From an uncultured Alphaproteobacteria bacterium (GTDB taxonomy: Bacteria > Pseudomonadota > Alphaproteobacteria > HIMB59 > GCA-002718135), in the NCBI GenBank assembly GCA_902622475.1, contig CACNPW010000011.1:1-32228 (forward strand): 32,228 nt of DNA, read 5' to 3'. Below are positions 6,297-14,692 of this stretch, piece after piece; position 1 is the stretch's first letter, and every line of letters begins with the position of its first letter. A model generated the notes under the pieces. It ran no database searches and was not told the origin of the DNA. It saw only the letters and a list, made by a program, of their open reading frames with translations. Position numbers and translations under genes: made by a program.

Positions 6297-8000
6297 ATGG
6301 ATAAATTTGTTTCTCAAACAGAAACTTCTTTAAAAAAGAAGAAAAGACGTTGGACTCCAAAAGGAAGACAAGTCGAAGATAAATATTTAGATGAAGTTTC
6401 TAAATTGTTTTCAGGATTAATATTTAAGAGAGATGAATTAATTGAATATTTGCATATATTACAGGATAAATTTGGTGTTTTGTACGATAAGCATCTGGTA
6501 GCTTTATCAACTATTATTAACTTACCACTTTCTGAAATTTATGAAGTTGCAACTTTTTATGCTCACTTTAATATTGTCAAAGATAGTAAAGATTACAACC
6601 CAGTGAATGTTGTAAGGGTTTGTGAAAGTTTAACTTGTGAATTATTTGGCGCACACAAACTACTTCAAGATATAAAAAAATTAGAAAATAAAAATATAAA
6701 AGTCGTACCTGGGCCATGCATGGGAAGATGCAATGTTGCTCCTACTGTCTGCGTAGGAAAAAATTATGTTGATGTGGCTAATTTTGATAAAGTTAAAAAA
6801 ACTATTGATGAAAAAAATTTTGACCCCTTCATTCCAAATTATATAAATTTATCTTCATATAAAAAAAATGGTGGTTATGAAATTGCGAACAAAATAAAAA
6901 ATGGTGTGATCTCAAAAAAACAAGTTTTGGATTCATTAAATGAAAGCGGATTGAAAGGTAAGGGTGGCGCTGGATTTCCTACAGGAAAAAAATGGGAAAT
7001 TGTTTCAAATTACAATGGTAAAAAATATGTTGCAGTTAATGGTGATGAAGGTGAGCCAGGAACATTTAAAGATAGGTCATATTTAGAAAGTGATCCACAT
7101 AGATTTTTAGAAGGAGCTTTAATTGCATCCTATTTTATAAATGCTCAAAAAGTTTACATTTATATGAGAGATGAATATCCAACAGTTATAAAAATTTTAC
7201 TTGATGAAATAAATAAAATGGAAGATGAAGAAATAATTCCAAAAGACTTTTTCACAGTAAGGAGAGGGGCAGGAGCCTATATTTGTGGAGAAGAGTCAGC
7301 AATGATTGAAAGTATTGAAGGCAAAAGAGGATTGCCAAGGCATAGACCGCCTTATGTGGCTGAAATTGGTTTATTTGGATGTCCTACTTTAACAAATAAT
7401 TTAGAAACACTTTTTTGGGTAAGAGATATTATTGAAAAAGGAGCAAAGTGGTTTGCTGAAAAGGGGTCCAATGGAAATAAGGGTTTTCATAGTTTTTCAG
7501 TATCTGGAAGAGTAAAGAACCCAGGAGTAAAAGTTGCTCCAGCCGGGATAACAATTCAACAATTAATTGATGAGTATTGTGATGGTATGGCAGATGGACA
7601 TACTTTTAAAGGATATCTTCCGGGAGGTGCATCTGGTGGTATTCTACCCGCTACTATGAATGATATTCCACTTGATTATGGATCGAAAGAATTAATGGAT
7701 GCTGGATGTTTTTTAGGTTCAGCGGCAGTAGTTGTATTATCGGATCATGATAATATGAAAGATGTTGCACTTAATTTACTAAAATTTTTTGAAGAGGAAA
7801 GTTGTGGTCAATGTACACCATGCCGTTCCGGTACGGAGAAAACTGTAAAATTAATGCAAGAAAAAAATTGGAACAAGGAAAAATTAAAAGATTTAAGTGA
7901 AGTTATGGCTCAAGCATCGATATGTGGTTTAGGACAGGCTGCAACAAATCCATTAAATTCTGTTTTAAAATATTTTAGCAATGAAATAACTTATGACTAA
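6297..8000 (+). CDS. fdsB: NAD-dependent formate dehydrogenase beta subunit (NuoE-NuoF fusion)
   Basis: A 567-residue diaphorase subunit that takes electrons from the alpha subunit to NAD+. The N-terminal half is NuoE/FdsG-like with a [2Fe-2S] site: Cys109-x4-Cys114 and Cys141-x3-Cys145. The C-terminal half is NuoF/FdsB-like: glycine-rich GLKGKGGAGFPTG for FMN/NADH, then NGDEGEPGTFKDR, and a [4Fe-4S] site at Cys503, Cys506, Cys509 and Cys543. In R. capsulatus and C. necator these are two genes (fdsG, fdsB); fusion into one resembles Fdh1B of M. extorquens. The frame is open upstream to 6153 but that part is antisense to the tusA-like gene, so the ATG at 6297 is preferred. It overlaps fdsA by 8 bp. 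Confidence 0.95.
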   Translation: MDKFVSQTETSLKKKKRRWTPKGRQVEDKYLDEVSKLFSGLIFKRDELIEYLHILQDKFGVLYDKHLVALSTIINLPLSEIYEVATFYAHFNIVKDSKDYNPVNVVRVCESLTCELFGAHKLLQDIKKLENKNIKVVPGPCMGRCNVAPTVCVGKNYVDVANFDKVKKTIDEKNFDPFIPNYINLSSYKKNGGYEIANKIKNGVISKKQVLDSLNESGLKGKGGAGFPTGKKWEIVSNYNGKKYVAVNGDEGEPGTFKDRSYLESDPHRFLEGALIASYFINAQKVYIYMRDEYPTVIKILLDEINKMEDEEIIPKDFFTVRRGAGAYICGEESAMIESIEGKRGLPRHRPPYVAEIGLFGCPTLTNNLETLFWVRDIIEKGAKWFAEKGSNGNKGFHSFSVSGRVKNPGVKVAPAGITIQQLIDEYCDGMADGHTFKGYLPGGASGGILPATMNDIPLDYGSKELMDAGCFLGSAAVVVLSDHDNMKDVALNLLKFFEEESCGQCTPCRSGTEKTVKLMQEKNWNKEKLKDLSEVMAQASICGLGQAATNPLNSVLKYFSNEITYD

Positions 8001-10746
8001 AGACAAAACAAAATTTTATTTAAACGAAAAGTTAGTTGAAGCAAATGCTGATGAAACTATTTGGCAAGTTGCAAATAGACTTGGAATAGAAATTCCACAT
8101 TTATGTTACTCTGATAAACCTGGCTATAGAGCAGATGGAAATTGTAGAGCATGTATGGTTGAAATTGAAGGAGAGCGTGTGTTAGCAGCATCTTGTATTA
8201 GAAAGCCAACTGATAGTATGAAAGTAAAAACTTCTTCAGAAAAGGCTAAAAAATCTAGAGAGTTAGTTTTTGAATTACTTCTAGCAGACCAGCCAAAAAA
8301 AGAAATTGCTCATGATAATAATTCTGACTTTTGGAAATGGATAGACAAAGTTGAAGTTAAAGAAAGTAGATTTCCAAAAAAAACTTCATGTCAGGCAGAC
8401 GTTTCTCATCCAAGCATGGCTGTAAATTTAGATGCATGCATCCAATGTAATCTTTGTGTAAGAGCATGTAGAGAAGTCCAGGTAAATGATGTGATTGGAA
8501 TGGCATATCGAGGAGAAAATTCTAAAATCGTGTTTGATTTTGATGACCCAATGGGTGATAGTACATGTGTGGCATGTGGTGAATGTGTACAAGCTTGTCC
8601 AACTGGAGCATTAATGCCGGCATCCATCGTAGATAAGGATGGTGTTGGTCATAGTAAAGTAGATAAAAAAATTGATAGTGTTTGTCCTTATTGTGGTGTT
8701 GGTTGTCAGATAGAATACAATGTAAAAGATAACAAAATTAAATACGTTAATGGTGTCGACGGTCCTGCAAACAAGAATAGGTTATGCGTAAAGGGAAGAT
8801 TTGGTTTTGATTATGTAAATAACCCAGAAAGGCTTACAAAGCCACTGATTAGAATCAAAGACAAAGCAAAAGATTTGCATCCAAACATTAATTTTTCAAA
8901 TATTCATGAATATTTTAGAGAAGCATCTTGGGATGAAGCTTTAGATTATGCTGCACAAGGATTCTTAAAACTTAAAAAACAAAGAAAGGGTCCAAGTAAT
9001 CTAGCAGGATTTGGATCAGCTAAATGTTCAAATGAAGAAGCATATTTATTTCAAAAATTAATACGAACTGGTTTTAATACTAACAATGTTGATCATTGCA
9101 CAAGGCTTTGTCATGCTTCTTCAGTTGCGGCCTTATTAGAAACTATTGGTTCAGGAGCTGTTACTGCTCCGTTCTATGAAGTTGAACATTCTGATGTGAT
9201 AATAGTCATTGGTGCTAATCCGACTGAAAACCATCCAGTAGCAGCAACTTTTTTTAAAAATGCTGCAAAAAAAGGTTCCAAATTAATTGTGATGGATCCT
9301 AGAGGTCATTCTTTAAAAAAACATGCAACTCATATGTTACAATTTAAACCAGGATCTGATGTTGCTCTCTTAAATTCAATAATGAATGTTATTGTTGAAG
9401 AAAATTTATTTAATTCTCAATACATTAAAAAACAAACTGAGGGATTTGATAAATTAAGAAAACATTTAATGAATTATTCACCTGATATAATGGAAAACGA
9501 AACAGGTATTGATCCAGAGTTAATAAGAGAAGTAGCGCGCTTATATGCCAGTACAAATAAAGGAATAATTTTCTGGGGGATGGGCATTTCTCAACATACA
9601 CATGGTACCGACAATGCTAGATGTTTGATTTCTCTAGCTTTAATGACAGGTAATGTTGGAAAAAGAGGATCTGGTTTACATCCTTTAAGAGGACAAAATA
9701 ATGTTCAAGGAGCATCTGATGCCGGTCTTATACCAATGATGTACCCTGATTACCAATTAGTTGATAAAGATAATAATAAAGATTTTTTTGAAAAACTTTG
9801 GAAGTCTCCTTTAGATGATAAAAAAGGTCTAACTGTTGTTGAAATTATGGACGCTATTCACGAAAATACAATTAAAGGTATGTATATACTTGGAGAAAAT
9901 CCAGCAATGTCCGACCCTGATCTTAATCATGCAAGAGAAGCTCTACAAATGTTAGAGCATTTAGTTGTTCAAGATATTTTTTTAACTGAAACAGCAACGT
10001 ATGCGGATGTTATTTTCCCAGCTTCAGCATGGCCTGAAAAAAATGGAACAGTTACTAATACTAATAGACAAGTTCAAATGGGAAGAAAAGCTTTAGATTC
10101 CCCAGGTGAAGCAAAAGAAGATTGGTGGATAACGAACGAACTTGGAAAAAGAATGGGTTTAAATTGGAAATATAAACATCCCAAGGAAATTTATGAAGAA
10201 ATGTCACTAACAATGCCTTCATTAAACAATATTTCTTGGGAAAGATTAGAAAATGAAAACTCTGTAACCTATCCAAGTAAATCTCCAACTACACCAGGAG
10301 ATGAAATTGTTTTTAGTGATAAATTTCCAAATGAAAATGGTAAAGGTAAGTTTGTTCCAGCTAGTGTTACTGCACCAGATGAAGTGCCCGATAAAGAATT
10401 TGCTATGATACTAACTACTGGTAGGCAATTAGAGCATTGGCATACTGGAGCTATGACTAGAAAGGCTTCAAATTTAGATGCCATTGAACCGGAACCTTCA
10501 GTTTCAATATCACCTAAAGATATAATAAAAAATAATATGAAAGCTGGTGATAAAATAAAAGTCACAACTAGAAGAGGCTCAATAGATATCAGAGTAAGGC
10601 AAGACAGGGCGATACCTGATGGAGTTATCTTTATCCCATTTTGTTATAATGAGTCTGCTGCTAATCTTTTAACTAACCCAGCACTAGATCCATATGGAAA
10701 AATTCCTGAATTTAAATATTGTGCAGCAAAAATTGAGAAGTTATAA
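7993..10746 (+). CDS. fdsA: NAD-dependent formate dehydrogenase alpha subunit (Mo/W-MGD)
   Basis: A 917-residue cytoplasmic catalytic subunit oxidising formate to CO2. Order: [2Fe-2S] ferredoxin domain (Cys38, 51, 54, 68); two [4Fe-4S] sites (Cys149, 152, 155, 159 and Cys192, 195, 198, 202); a further [4Fe-4S] at the molybdopterin domain (Cys231, 234, 238, 265); then the bis-MGD domains. The metal ligand is Cys373 in DHCTRLCH, followed by His374, with no in-frame TGA, so it is the cysteine and not the selenocysteine form. Arg566 in PLRGQNNVQG probably matches the substrate-binding Arg587 of R. capsulatus FdsA. No twin-arginine signal. No fdsD (delta) gene follows. Metal choice (W or Mo) is not readable from sequence. 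Confidence 0.96.
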   Translation: MTKDKTKFYLNEKLVEANADETIWQVANRLGIEIPHLCYSDKPGYRADGNCRACMVEIEGERVLAASCIRKPTDSMKVKTSSEKAKKSRELVFELLLADQPKKEIAHDNNSDFWKWIDKVEVKESRFPKKTSCQADVSHPSMAVNLDACIQCNLCVRACREVQVNDVIGMAYRGENSKIVFDFDDPMGDSTCVACGECVQACPTGALMPASIVDKDGVGHSKVDKKIDSVCPYCGVGCQIEYNVKDNKIKYVNGVDGPANKNRLCVKGRFGFDYVNNPERLTKPLIRIKDKAKDLHPNINFSNIHEYFREASWDEALDYAAQGFLKLKKQRKGPSNLAGFGSAKCSNEEAYLFQKLIRTGFNTNNVDHCTRLCHASSVAALLETIGSGAVTAPFYEVEHSDVIIVIGANPTENHPVAATFFKNAAKKGSKLIVMDPRGHSLKKHATHMLQFKPGSDVALLNSIMNVIVEENLFNSQYIKKQTEGFDKLRKHLMNYSPDIMENETGIDPELIREVARLYASTNKGIIFWGMGISQHTHGTDNARCLISLALMTGNVGKRGSGLHPLRGQNNVQGASDAGLIPMMYPDYQLVDKDNNKDFFEKLWKSPLDDKKGLTVVEIMDAIHENTIKGMYILGENPAMSDPDLNHAREALQMLEHLVVQDIFLTETATYADVIFPASAWPEKNGTVTNTNRQVQMGRKALDSPGEAKEDWWITNELGKRMGLNWKYKHPKEIYEEMSLTMPSLNNISWERLENENSVTYPSKSPTTPGDEIVFSDKFPNENGKGKFVPASVTAPDEVPDKEFAMILTTGRQLEHWHTGAMTRKASNLDAIEPEPSVSISPKDIIKNNMKAGDKIKVTTRRGSIDIRVRQDRAIPDGVIFIPFCYNESAANLLTNPALDPYGKIPEFKYCAAKIEKL

Positions 10747-10753
10747 ATATTGT

Positions 10754-10876
10754 ATGATTAAAAAAACATTAATAATTTTATTTCTTGTATTTAGTCCAAT
10801 CACAGCATGCTCTACATTAAGTGAATTAAACGAAAGAGTAAAGGGTGATGGTGTTCCTTACATTCCTGGGATTTAA
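10754..10876 (+). CDS. Very small lipoprotein, unknown function
   Basis: A 40-residue peptide starting at ATG 10754, seven bases after fdsA. It has a basic N-terminus, a hydrophobic segment (residues 5-15) and a lipobox-like PITAC with Cys19 as the predicted lipidated residue. The mature part would be only 22 residues ending in VPYIPGI. A longer in-frame start at 10694 lies inside fdsA and is less likely because it would bury the signal sequence. Tiny entericidin-like lipoproteins are common in AT-rich marine alphaproteobacteria, often unnamed. Position suggests co-transcription with formate dehydrogenase, but a functional link is not shown. Confidence 0.65.
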   Translation: MIKKTLIILFLVFSPITACSTLSELNERVKGDGVPYIPGI

Positions 10877-10877
10877 T

Positions 10878-10910
10878 TTATAAAATTCTTGTCGAATTTA
10901 TAATTTAATA
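10878..10910 (+). terminator. Candidate terminator after the fds operon
   Basis: TTATAAAATTC (10878-10888), loop TTGTC, and GAATTTATAA (10894-10903) form a ten-pair hairpin with one bulged A, followed by TTTAATAT. It begins 2 bases after the lipoprotein stop and precedes tRNA-Thr by 24 bases. Stem is A/T-rich and the T-run short, so termination would be weak; it may instead be a processing site ahead of the tRNA. Confidence 0.4.
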
Positions 10911-10927
10911 TAAATGCAAAAAATGAT

Positions 10928-11003
<76 letters not shown>

Positions 11004-11015
11004 CCTTAATCATAT

Positions 11016-11780
11016 TTAAGTTGAGTAAAACTGATATAAAGCAATCGATGTTGCGTTAGAAACATTCAAACTATCAATTTCAAATTTTAAATTATTTTTC
11101 ATGTTTATCTGCATTATTTCATCACATTCCTTTTTTACTAATTCTCTAATACCTTTTCCTTCAGAGCCAAAAACCAACACTGATTTTTGTGAAAAATTTA
11201 ATTTTGAATTATTAGTTCTCGAACTGTCAAAGCCATAAATCCAATAATTATTTTTTTTAAGAAAAGAAATAGCTCTTCTTATATTTGTCACTCTAAAATA
11301 ATTTACAATTTCTACAGCTCCAGAAGCTGATTTATAAAGTGATGAAGTCAGTTCTGGTGAATAATCTTTACCAACAATAATTGCTGCACAATCAAATAAT
11401 GCGCATGATCTCATTATTGAGCCAATATTTTGAGGGTCAGTTACTTGATCTAAAATTAATATTACTGATTTTGATTTTTTACTTTCTACTTTAACAAATT
11501 CTTCTAAACCTGGCCTTGCAAAATCTTTTGTTTTTAGAACTAATCCCTGTGTTGTGTTCTCATTTCCAAATCTTTTTGTAAATTCATTTTGAGGAAGAAT
11601 GGTAATTTTTTGTATTTTAGATTCATATTTTTTGGCAAAATTAATCTGTTTTTTACTAATTATTAGCTCAATATGCTCTCTTTTATCATTTTGGAGAGCT
11701 GCTCTAACAGAATGTTGGCCAAAAATTGTATGAATTCCTTGATTTTTATTAGATTTATTATTTCTAAACTTAGTCATCAT
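11016..11780 (-). CDS. rlmB: TrmH/SpoU-family 23S rRNA 2'-O-methyltransferase RlmB
   Basis: A 254-residue SPOUT methyltransferase, predicted to 2'-O-methylate G2251 (E. coli numbering) in the 23S P loop. An N-terminal substrate-binding domain (GIHTIFGQHSVRAAL, about 15-29) precedes the trefoil-knot domain with its three motifs: DPQNIGSIMRS at 115-125, FGSEGKGI at 204-211, and SLNVSNAT at 237-244. The spacing between INM and SLNV is slightly longer than in the usual IPMxG...SLNV arrangement. TrmH-family members have changed targets before, so RlmB is the likeliest but not the only reading. It faces tRNA-Thr tail-to-tail and diverges from tRNA-Tyr. A second ATG one codon in is an alternative start. 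Confidence 0.88.
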   Translation of the reverse strand: MMTKFRNNKSNKNQGIHTIFGQHSVRAALQNDKREHIELIISKKQINFAKKYESKIQKITILPQNEFTKRFGNENTTQGLVLKTKDFARPGLEEFVKVESKKSKSVILILDQVTDPQNIGSIMRSCALFDCAAIIVGKDYSPELTSSLYKSASGAVEIVNYFRVTNIRRAISFLKKNNYWIYGFDSSRTNNSKLNFSQKSVLVFGSEGKGIRELVKKECDEIMQINMKNNLKFEIDSLNVSNATSIALYQFYST

Positions 11781-11902
11781 TTAATATCACAGATTTGTCT
11801 AATTAATACAATCTAGATATGTACAAAATAGCATTTTTTGTCTAAAAGGCCGTTGCTTTTACGAGTATACGTATTTTGCAAAGGTGAAACTGCTGTTTTA
11901 GA

Positions 11903-11929
11903 TTGACATATATACTAATTTATTAGTAT
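11903..11929 (+). promoter_or_regulatory. Predicted promoter of the tRNA-Tyr/Gly-tuf transcript with overlapping dyad
   Basis: A perfect TTGACA at 11903-11908 is followed after 15 bases by TAGTAT (11924-11929), 18 bases ahead of tRNA-Tyr. ATACTAAT-TT-ATTAGTAT at 11912-11929 is an 8+8 bp inverted repeat that fills the spacer and -10 box. The 15-base spacer is short; TATACT at 11911-11916 with a different -35 is an alternative. Confidence 0.5.
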
Positions 11930-11947
11930 TGGCCAATTTCTTCAAAC

Positions 11948-12033
11948 GGAGGGGTGGTCGAGTGGTTAAAGGCAGCGGACTGTAAATCCGCCCGCGTGAG
12001 CGTACGTAGGTTCGAATCCTACCCCCTCCACCA
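11948..12033 (+). tRNA. tRNA-Tyr (anticodon GTA), CCA encoded
   Basis: Acceptor GGAGGGG/CCCCTCC, anticodon stem GCGGA/TCCGC with loop CTGTAAA (GTA), a long class II variable arm (CCGCGTGAGCGTAC), T stem GTAGG/CCTAC and encoded ACCA. First gene of the transcript leading into tuf. Confidence 0.97.
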
Positions 12034-12091
12034 TTATGGAGGTAATGGGATGAAAGCATTAAAGTGAGTGTGTGAAGCAGTCAGTTTAGTT

Positions 12092-12165
12092 GCGGGTGTA
12101 GCTTAGTGGTAAAGCTCCAGCCTTCCAAGCTGGCTACGAGGGTTCGATTCCCTTCACCCGCTCCA
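12092..12165 (+). tRNA. tRNA-Gly (anticodon TCC), CCA encoded
   Basis: Acceptor GCGGGTG/CACCCGC, anticodon stem CCAGC/GCTGG with loop CTTCCAA (TCC), T stem GAGGG/CCCTT, discriminator T, and encoded CCA. Located 58 bp after tRNA-Tyr and 25 bp before tuf, as in the E. coli tufB operon. Confidence 0.97.
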
Positions 12166-12190
12166 TAACAAAATATTATTGGGGTAAAAA

Positions 12191-13381
12191 ATGGCTAAAG
12201 CAAAATTCGAAAGAAACAAACCGCATTGTAACATAGGTACTGTTGGTCACGTTGACCATGGTAAAACAACATTAACTGCTGCTATAACAAAAATATTAGC
12301 AGAGTCAGGTGGAGCAGAATTTACAGATTACGCAAATATTGACAAAGCACCTGAAGAAAGAGAACGTGGTATTACGATATCTACTGCACACGTTGAATAT
12401 GAAACTGAAGCAAGACATTATGCTCACGTAGATTGTCCTGGACACGCAGATTATGTTAAGAACATGATTACTGGCGCAGCTCAAATGGATGGTGGAATTT
12501 TAGTTGTTAATGCCGCTGACGGACCAATGCCTCAAACAAGAGAACACATACTTTTAGCTAGACAGGTAGGTGTACCTGCTCTTGTTGTATACATGAACAA
12601 AGTTGATCAAGTAGATGACAAAGAATTAATTGATCTAGTTGAAATGGAAATTAGAGAACTTCTTACTTCATATGAATTCCCAGGTGATACTATCCCAATC
12701 ATTAAGGGTTCAGCTTTAGCAGCTCTTGAAGGTAGAGATGATGAAATTGGAAAAAATTCAATTATGGAATTGATGAAAGCAGTTGATGAACACATACCAC
12801 AACCTAGCCGACCTGTAGATCAGCCTTTCTTAATGCCAGTTGAGGATGTATTTTCAATTTCTGGTAGAGGTACAGTTGTAACTGGAAGAATTGAACAAGG
12901 TCAAGTAAAAGTTGGAGAGGAAATTGAAATCCTAGGAATAAGAGAGCCTCAAAAAACTACCTGTACTGGAGTTGAAATGTTTAGAAAACTTCTAGACTCT
13001 GGTGAGGCAGGAGACAACGTTGGCGTTCTTCTTCGTGGAACAAAAAGGGAGGAAGTTGAACGTGGTCAAGTATTAGCAAAACCTGGTTCAATAAAACCTC
13101 ATACAAAATTCAAAGCAGAAGCATATGTATTAAAAAAAGAAGAGGGTGGAAGACATACCCCATTCTTTTCAAACTATAGACCTCAATTCTACTTTAGAAC
13201 AACTGATGTAACTGGAACAATTAAATTACCAGAAGGAACCGAAATGGTAATGCCTGGTGATAATATTGCTATGGAAGTTACTCTTTTGTCTCCAATTGCA
13301 ATGGATAAAGGATTAAAATTTGCAATTAGAGAAGGTGGAAGAACAGTTGGCGCTGGAGTTGTTGCTGAAATTATTGAATAG
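12191..13381 (+). CDS. tuf: Translation elongation factor Tu
   Basis: EF-Tu delivers aminoacyl-tRNA to the ribosome as a GTP complex. G1 GHVDHGKT at 19-26, G3 DCPGH at 81-85, G4 NKVD at 136-139 and G5 SAL at 174-176 are all intact; domains 2 and 3 complete the 396 residues. GGGGT at 12181-12185 is the Shine-Dalgarno. The gene sits at the tufB-type position, after tRNA-Tyr and tRNA-Gly and before tRNA-Trp and secE. The other usual site, between fusA and rpsJ, is empty in this window, so this may be the only copy. Codon choice looks a little less A/T-extreme than the Moco genes, as expected for a highly expressed gene. Confidence 0.99.
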   Translation: MAKAKFERNKPHCNIGTVGHVDHGKTTLTAAITKILAESGGAEFTDYANIDKAPEERERGITISTAHVEYETEARHYAHVDCPGHADYVKNMITGAAQMDGGILVVNAADGPMPQTREHILLARQVGVPALVVYMNKVDQVDDKELIDLVEMEIRELLTSYEFPGDTIPIIKGSALAALEGRDDEIGKNSIMELMKAVDEHIPQPSRPVDQPFLMPVEDVFSISGRGTVVTGRIEQGQVKVGEEIEILGIREPQKTTCTGVEMFRKLLDSGEAGDNVGVLLRGTKREEVERGQVLAKPGSIKPHTKFKAEAYVLKKEEGGRHTPFFSNYRPQFYFRTTDVTGTIKLPEGTEMVMPGDNIAMEVTLLSPIAMDKGLKFAIREGGRTVGAGVVAEIIE

Positions 13382-13384
13382 TTT

Positions 13385-13398
13385 TAGAGACCGCTCTA
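13385..13398 (+). other. Small hairpin between tuf and tRNA-Trp
   Basis: TAGAG-ACCG-CTCTA is a perfect five-pair hairpin four bases after the tuf stop. It has no T-run, so it is more likely a 3'-end or processing structure that separates tuf mRNA from tRNA-Trp than a terminator. Confidence 0.3.
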
Positions 13399-13418
13399 TC
13401 AGTTAGCCAATACTTATT

Positions 13419-13494
13419 AGGAGTGTAGCTCAACTGGTAGAGCACCGGTCTCCAAAACCGGGGGCTGCGGGTTCAAGTCCTGCCACTCCTGCCA
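13419..13494 (+). tRNA. tRNA-Trp (anticodon CCA), CCA encoded
   Basis: Acceptor AGGAGTG/CACTCCT, D stem GCTC/GAGC, anticodon stem CCGGT/ACCGG with loop CTCCAAA (CCA), T stem GCGGG/CCTGC, discriminator G and encoded CCA. Placement between tuf and secE is common in alphaproteobacteria. Confidence 0.97.
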
Positions 13495-13508
13495 AGAGAA
13501 ATGAAAAT

Positions 13509-13724
13509 ATGAATATTGAAAAAAAGAAAACATCACCAGCTCTTTTTGTAAGACAAGTTAGACAAGAATTACAAAAAGTAACTTGGCCACAAAGAAGAGA
13601 TACTTTTATTTCTTCTGCTATAGTCATATTATTAATTATATTATTCTCATTATTTTTTCTTTTAACTGATCAAATATGGTCTTTTTCAATAAGAAAAATA
13701 ATTGAAATAGGTTCAGGCTTTTAA
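13509..13724 (+). CDS. secE: Preprotein translocase subunit SecE
   Basis: A 71-residue single-span form of the SecYEG clamp subunit. The amphipathic segment contains the family signature KVTWPQRR at 23-30, followed by one membrane helix at about 34-53 and a short periplasmic tail. It is the short type found in alphaproteobacteria, without the two extra N-terminal helices of E. coli SecE. AAGAGA 9 bases upstream fits the ATG at 13509; an ATG at 13501 opens only a three-codon frame that overlaps the secE start as ATGA. The nusG start overlaps its stop (TAATG). Confidence 0.96.
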   Translation: MNIEKKKTSPALFVRQVRQELQKVTWPQRRDTFISSAIVILLIILFSLFFLLTDQIWSFSIRKIIEIGSGF

Positions 13725-14257
13725 TGAATAAAGCAAGATGGTACGTACTTCATGCCTATTCTGGTTATGAAAAAAAAGTTGCTGACAGCATTCTAGACCA
13801 AGCAACAAAACTTGGTGTTAAAGAACATATCGAGGAAATATCAGTACCCGTCCAAAATGTAGTTGAAGTAAAAAGAGGTGTTAGGGTTAATACAGAAAGG
13901 AAAATTTTTCCTGGATATATTCTTATTAAAATGAGCTTAAATGATGATACATGGCATATTATTAAGACAACTCCAAAGTTAAGTGGTTTTTTAGGTAACA
14001 AAGGTAAGCCAGTTCCTATTAGTAACGCTGAAGCAAAAAGAATATCTGAACAAGTTATTGATGGTGTAGAAAAATCTAGACCTGCGATTATGTATGATAT
14101 TGGAGAACAAGTAAAAGTAATTGATGGACCCTTTGCATCATTTAACGGAGAGGTCGAACAAATAGATGAAGATAAAGCAAGATTAAGAGTAGCTGTTTCA
14201 ATTTTTGGTAGATCAACACCTGTTGATTTAGAATATTCTCAGGTAGAAAAGGTATAA
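13724..14257 (+). CDS. nusG: Transcription termination/antitermination factor NusG
   Basis: A 177-residue elongation factor that bridges RNA polymerase with Rho or with ribosomal S10. The NGN domain begins with WYVLHAYSGYEKKV (residues 5-18) and includes FPGYILIKM near 64-72. The C-terminal KOW domain is recognisable from VKVIDGPFASFNGEVEQID at about 129-147. Length and order are standard. The start overlaps the secE stop by one base, so translation is probably coupled. rplK follows after 3 bases. Confidence 0.98.
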   Translation: MNKARWYVLHAYSGYEKKVADSILDQATKLGVKEHIEEISVPVQNVVEVKRGVRVNTERKIFPGYILIKMSLNDDTWHIIKTTPKLSGFLGNKGKPVPISNAEAKRISEQVIDGVEKSRPAIMYDIGEQVKVIDGPFASFNGEVEQIDEDKARLRVAVSIFGRSTPVDLEYSQVEKV

Positions 14258-14260
14258 ATT

Positions 14261-14692
14261 ATGGCTAAAGAAATTTTAGGTTTAATTAAATTACAAATTC
14301 CTGCTGGAGGGGCCAACCCTTCACCTCCCGTTGGTCCTGCTCTTGGACAAAGAGGTTTGAACATAATGGATTTTTGTAAAGCATTTAATGATAAAACAAA
14401 AGATTTAGAAAAAGGTGCTCCAATTCCAGTTATTATTACAGCTTACAAAGATAGAAGTTTTGATTTTACTACTAAATTACCACCAGTAAGTTTTTATCTT
14501 AAAAAAGCTGCAAAGATCAAAAAAGGAAACTCAACTCCTGGAAGATCATTAGTAGGTAAAGTCTCAATGCAAGATATTGAAAAAATTGCCAAAGAAAAAA
14601 TGCAAGATTTAAATGCTATTGATCTAGATGGAGCAATGAATATGGTTAAAGGATCTGCAGTTTCAATGGGTATGGAGGTAGTGGGTAAATGA
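14261..14692 (+). CDS. rplK: 50S ribosomal protein L11
   Basis: 143 residues; binds the GTPase-associated region of 23S rRNA and contacts EF-G, EF-Tu and RelA. The proline-rich N-terminal switch ([17 protein letters not shown], about 16-32) and the C-terminal RNA-binding domain ending near GMEVVGK are intact. Only 3 bases separate it from nusG, so a classical L1-binding operator leader cannot fit there. It overlaps rplA by 4 bases (ATGA). Confidence 0.98.
   Translation: MAKEILGLIKLQIPAGGANPSPPVGPALGQRGLNIMDFCKAFNDKTKDLEKGAPIPVIITAYKDRSFDFTTKLPPVSFYLKKAAKIKKGNSTPGRSLVGKVSMQDIEKIAKEKMQDLNAIDLDGAMNMVKGSAVSMGMEVVGK

Noticed and set aside
9091..9114. Selenocysteine at the formate dehydrogenase active site.
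   Set aside because: The metal-ligand codon in DHCTRLCH is an ordinary Cys codon (TGT) and there is no in-frame TGA.
14258..14260. L1-binding operator ahead of rplK.
   Set aside because: Only 3 bases separate nusG and rplK; no matching fold is visible.
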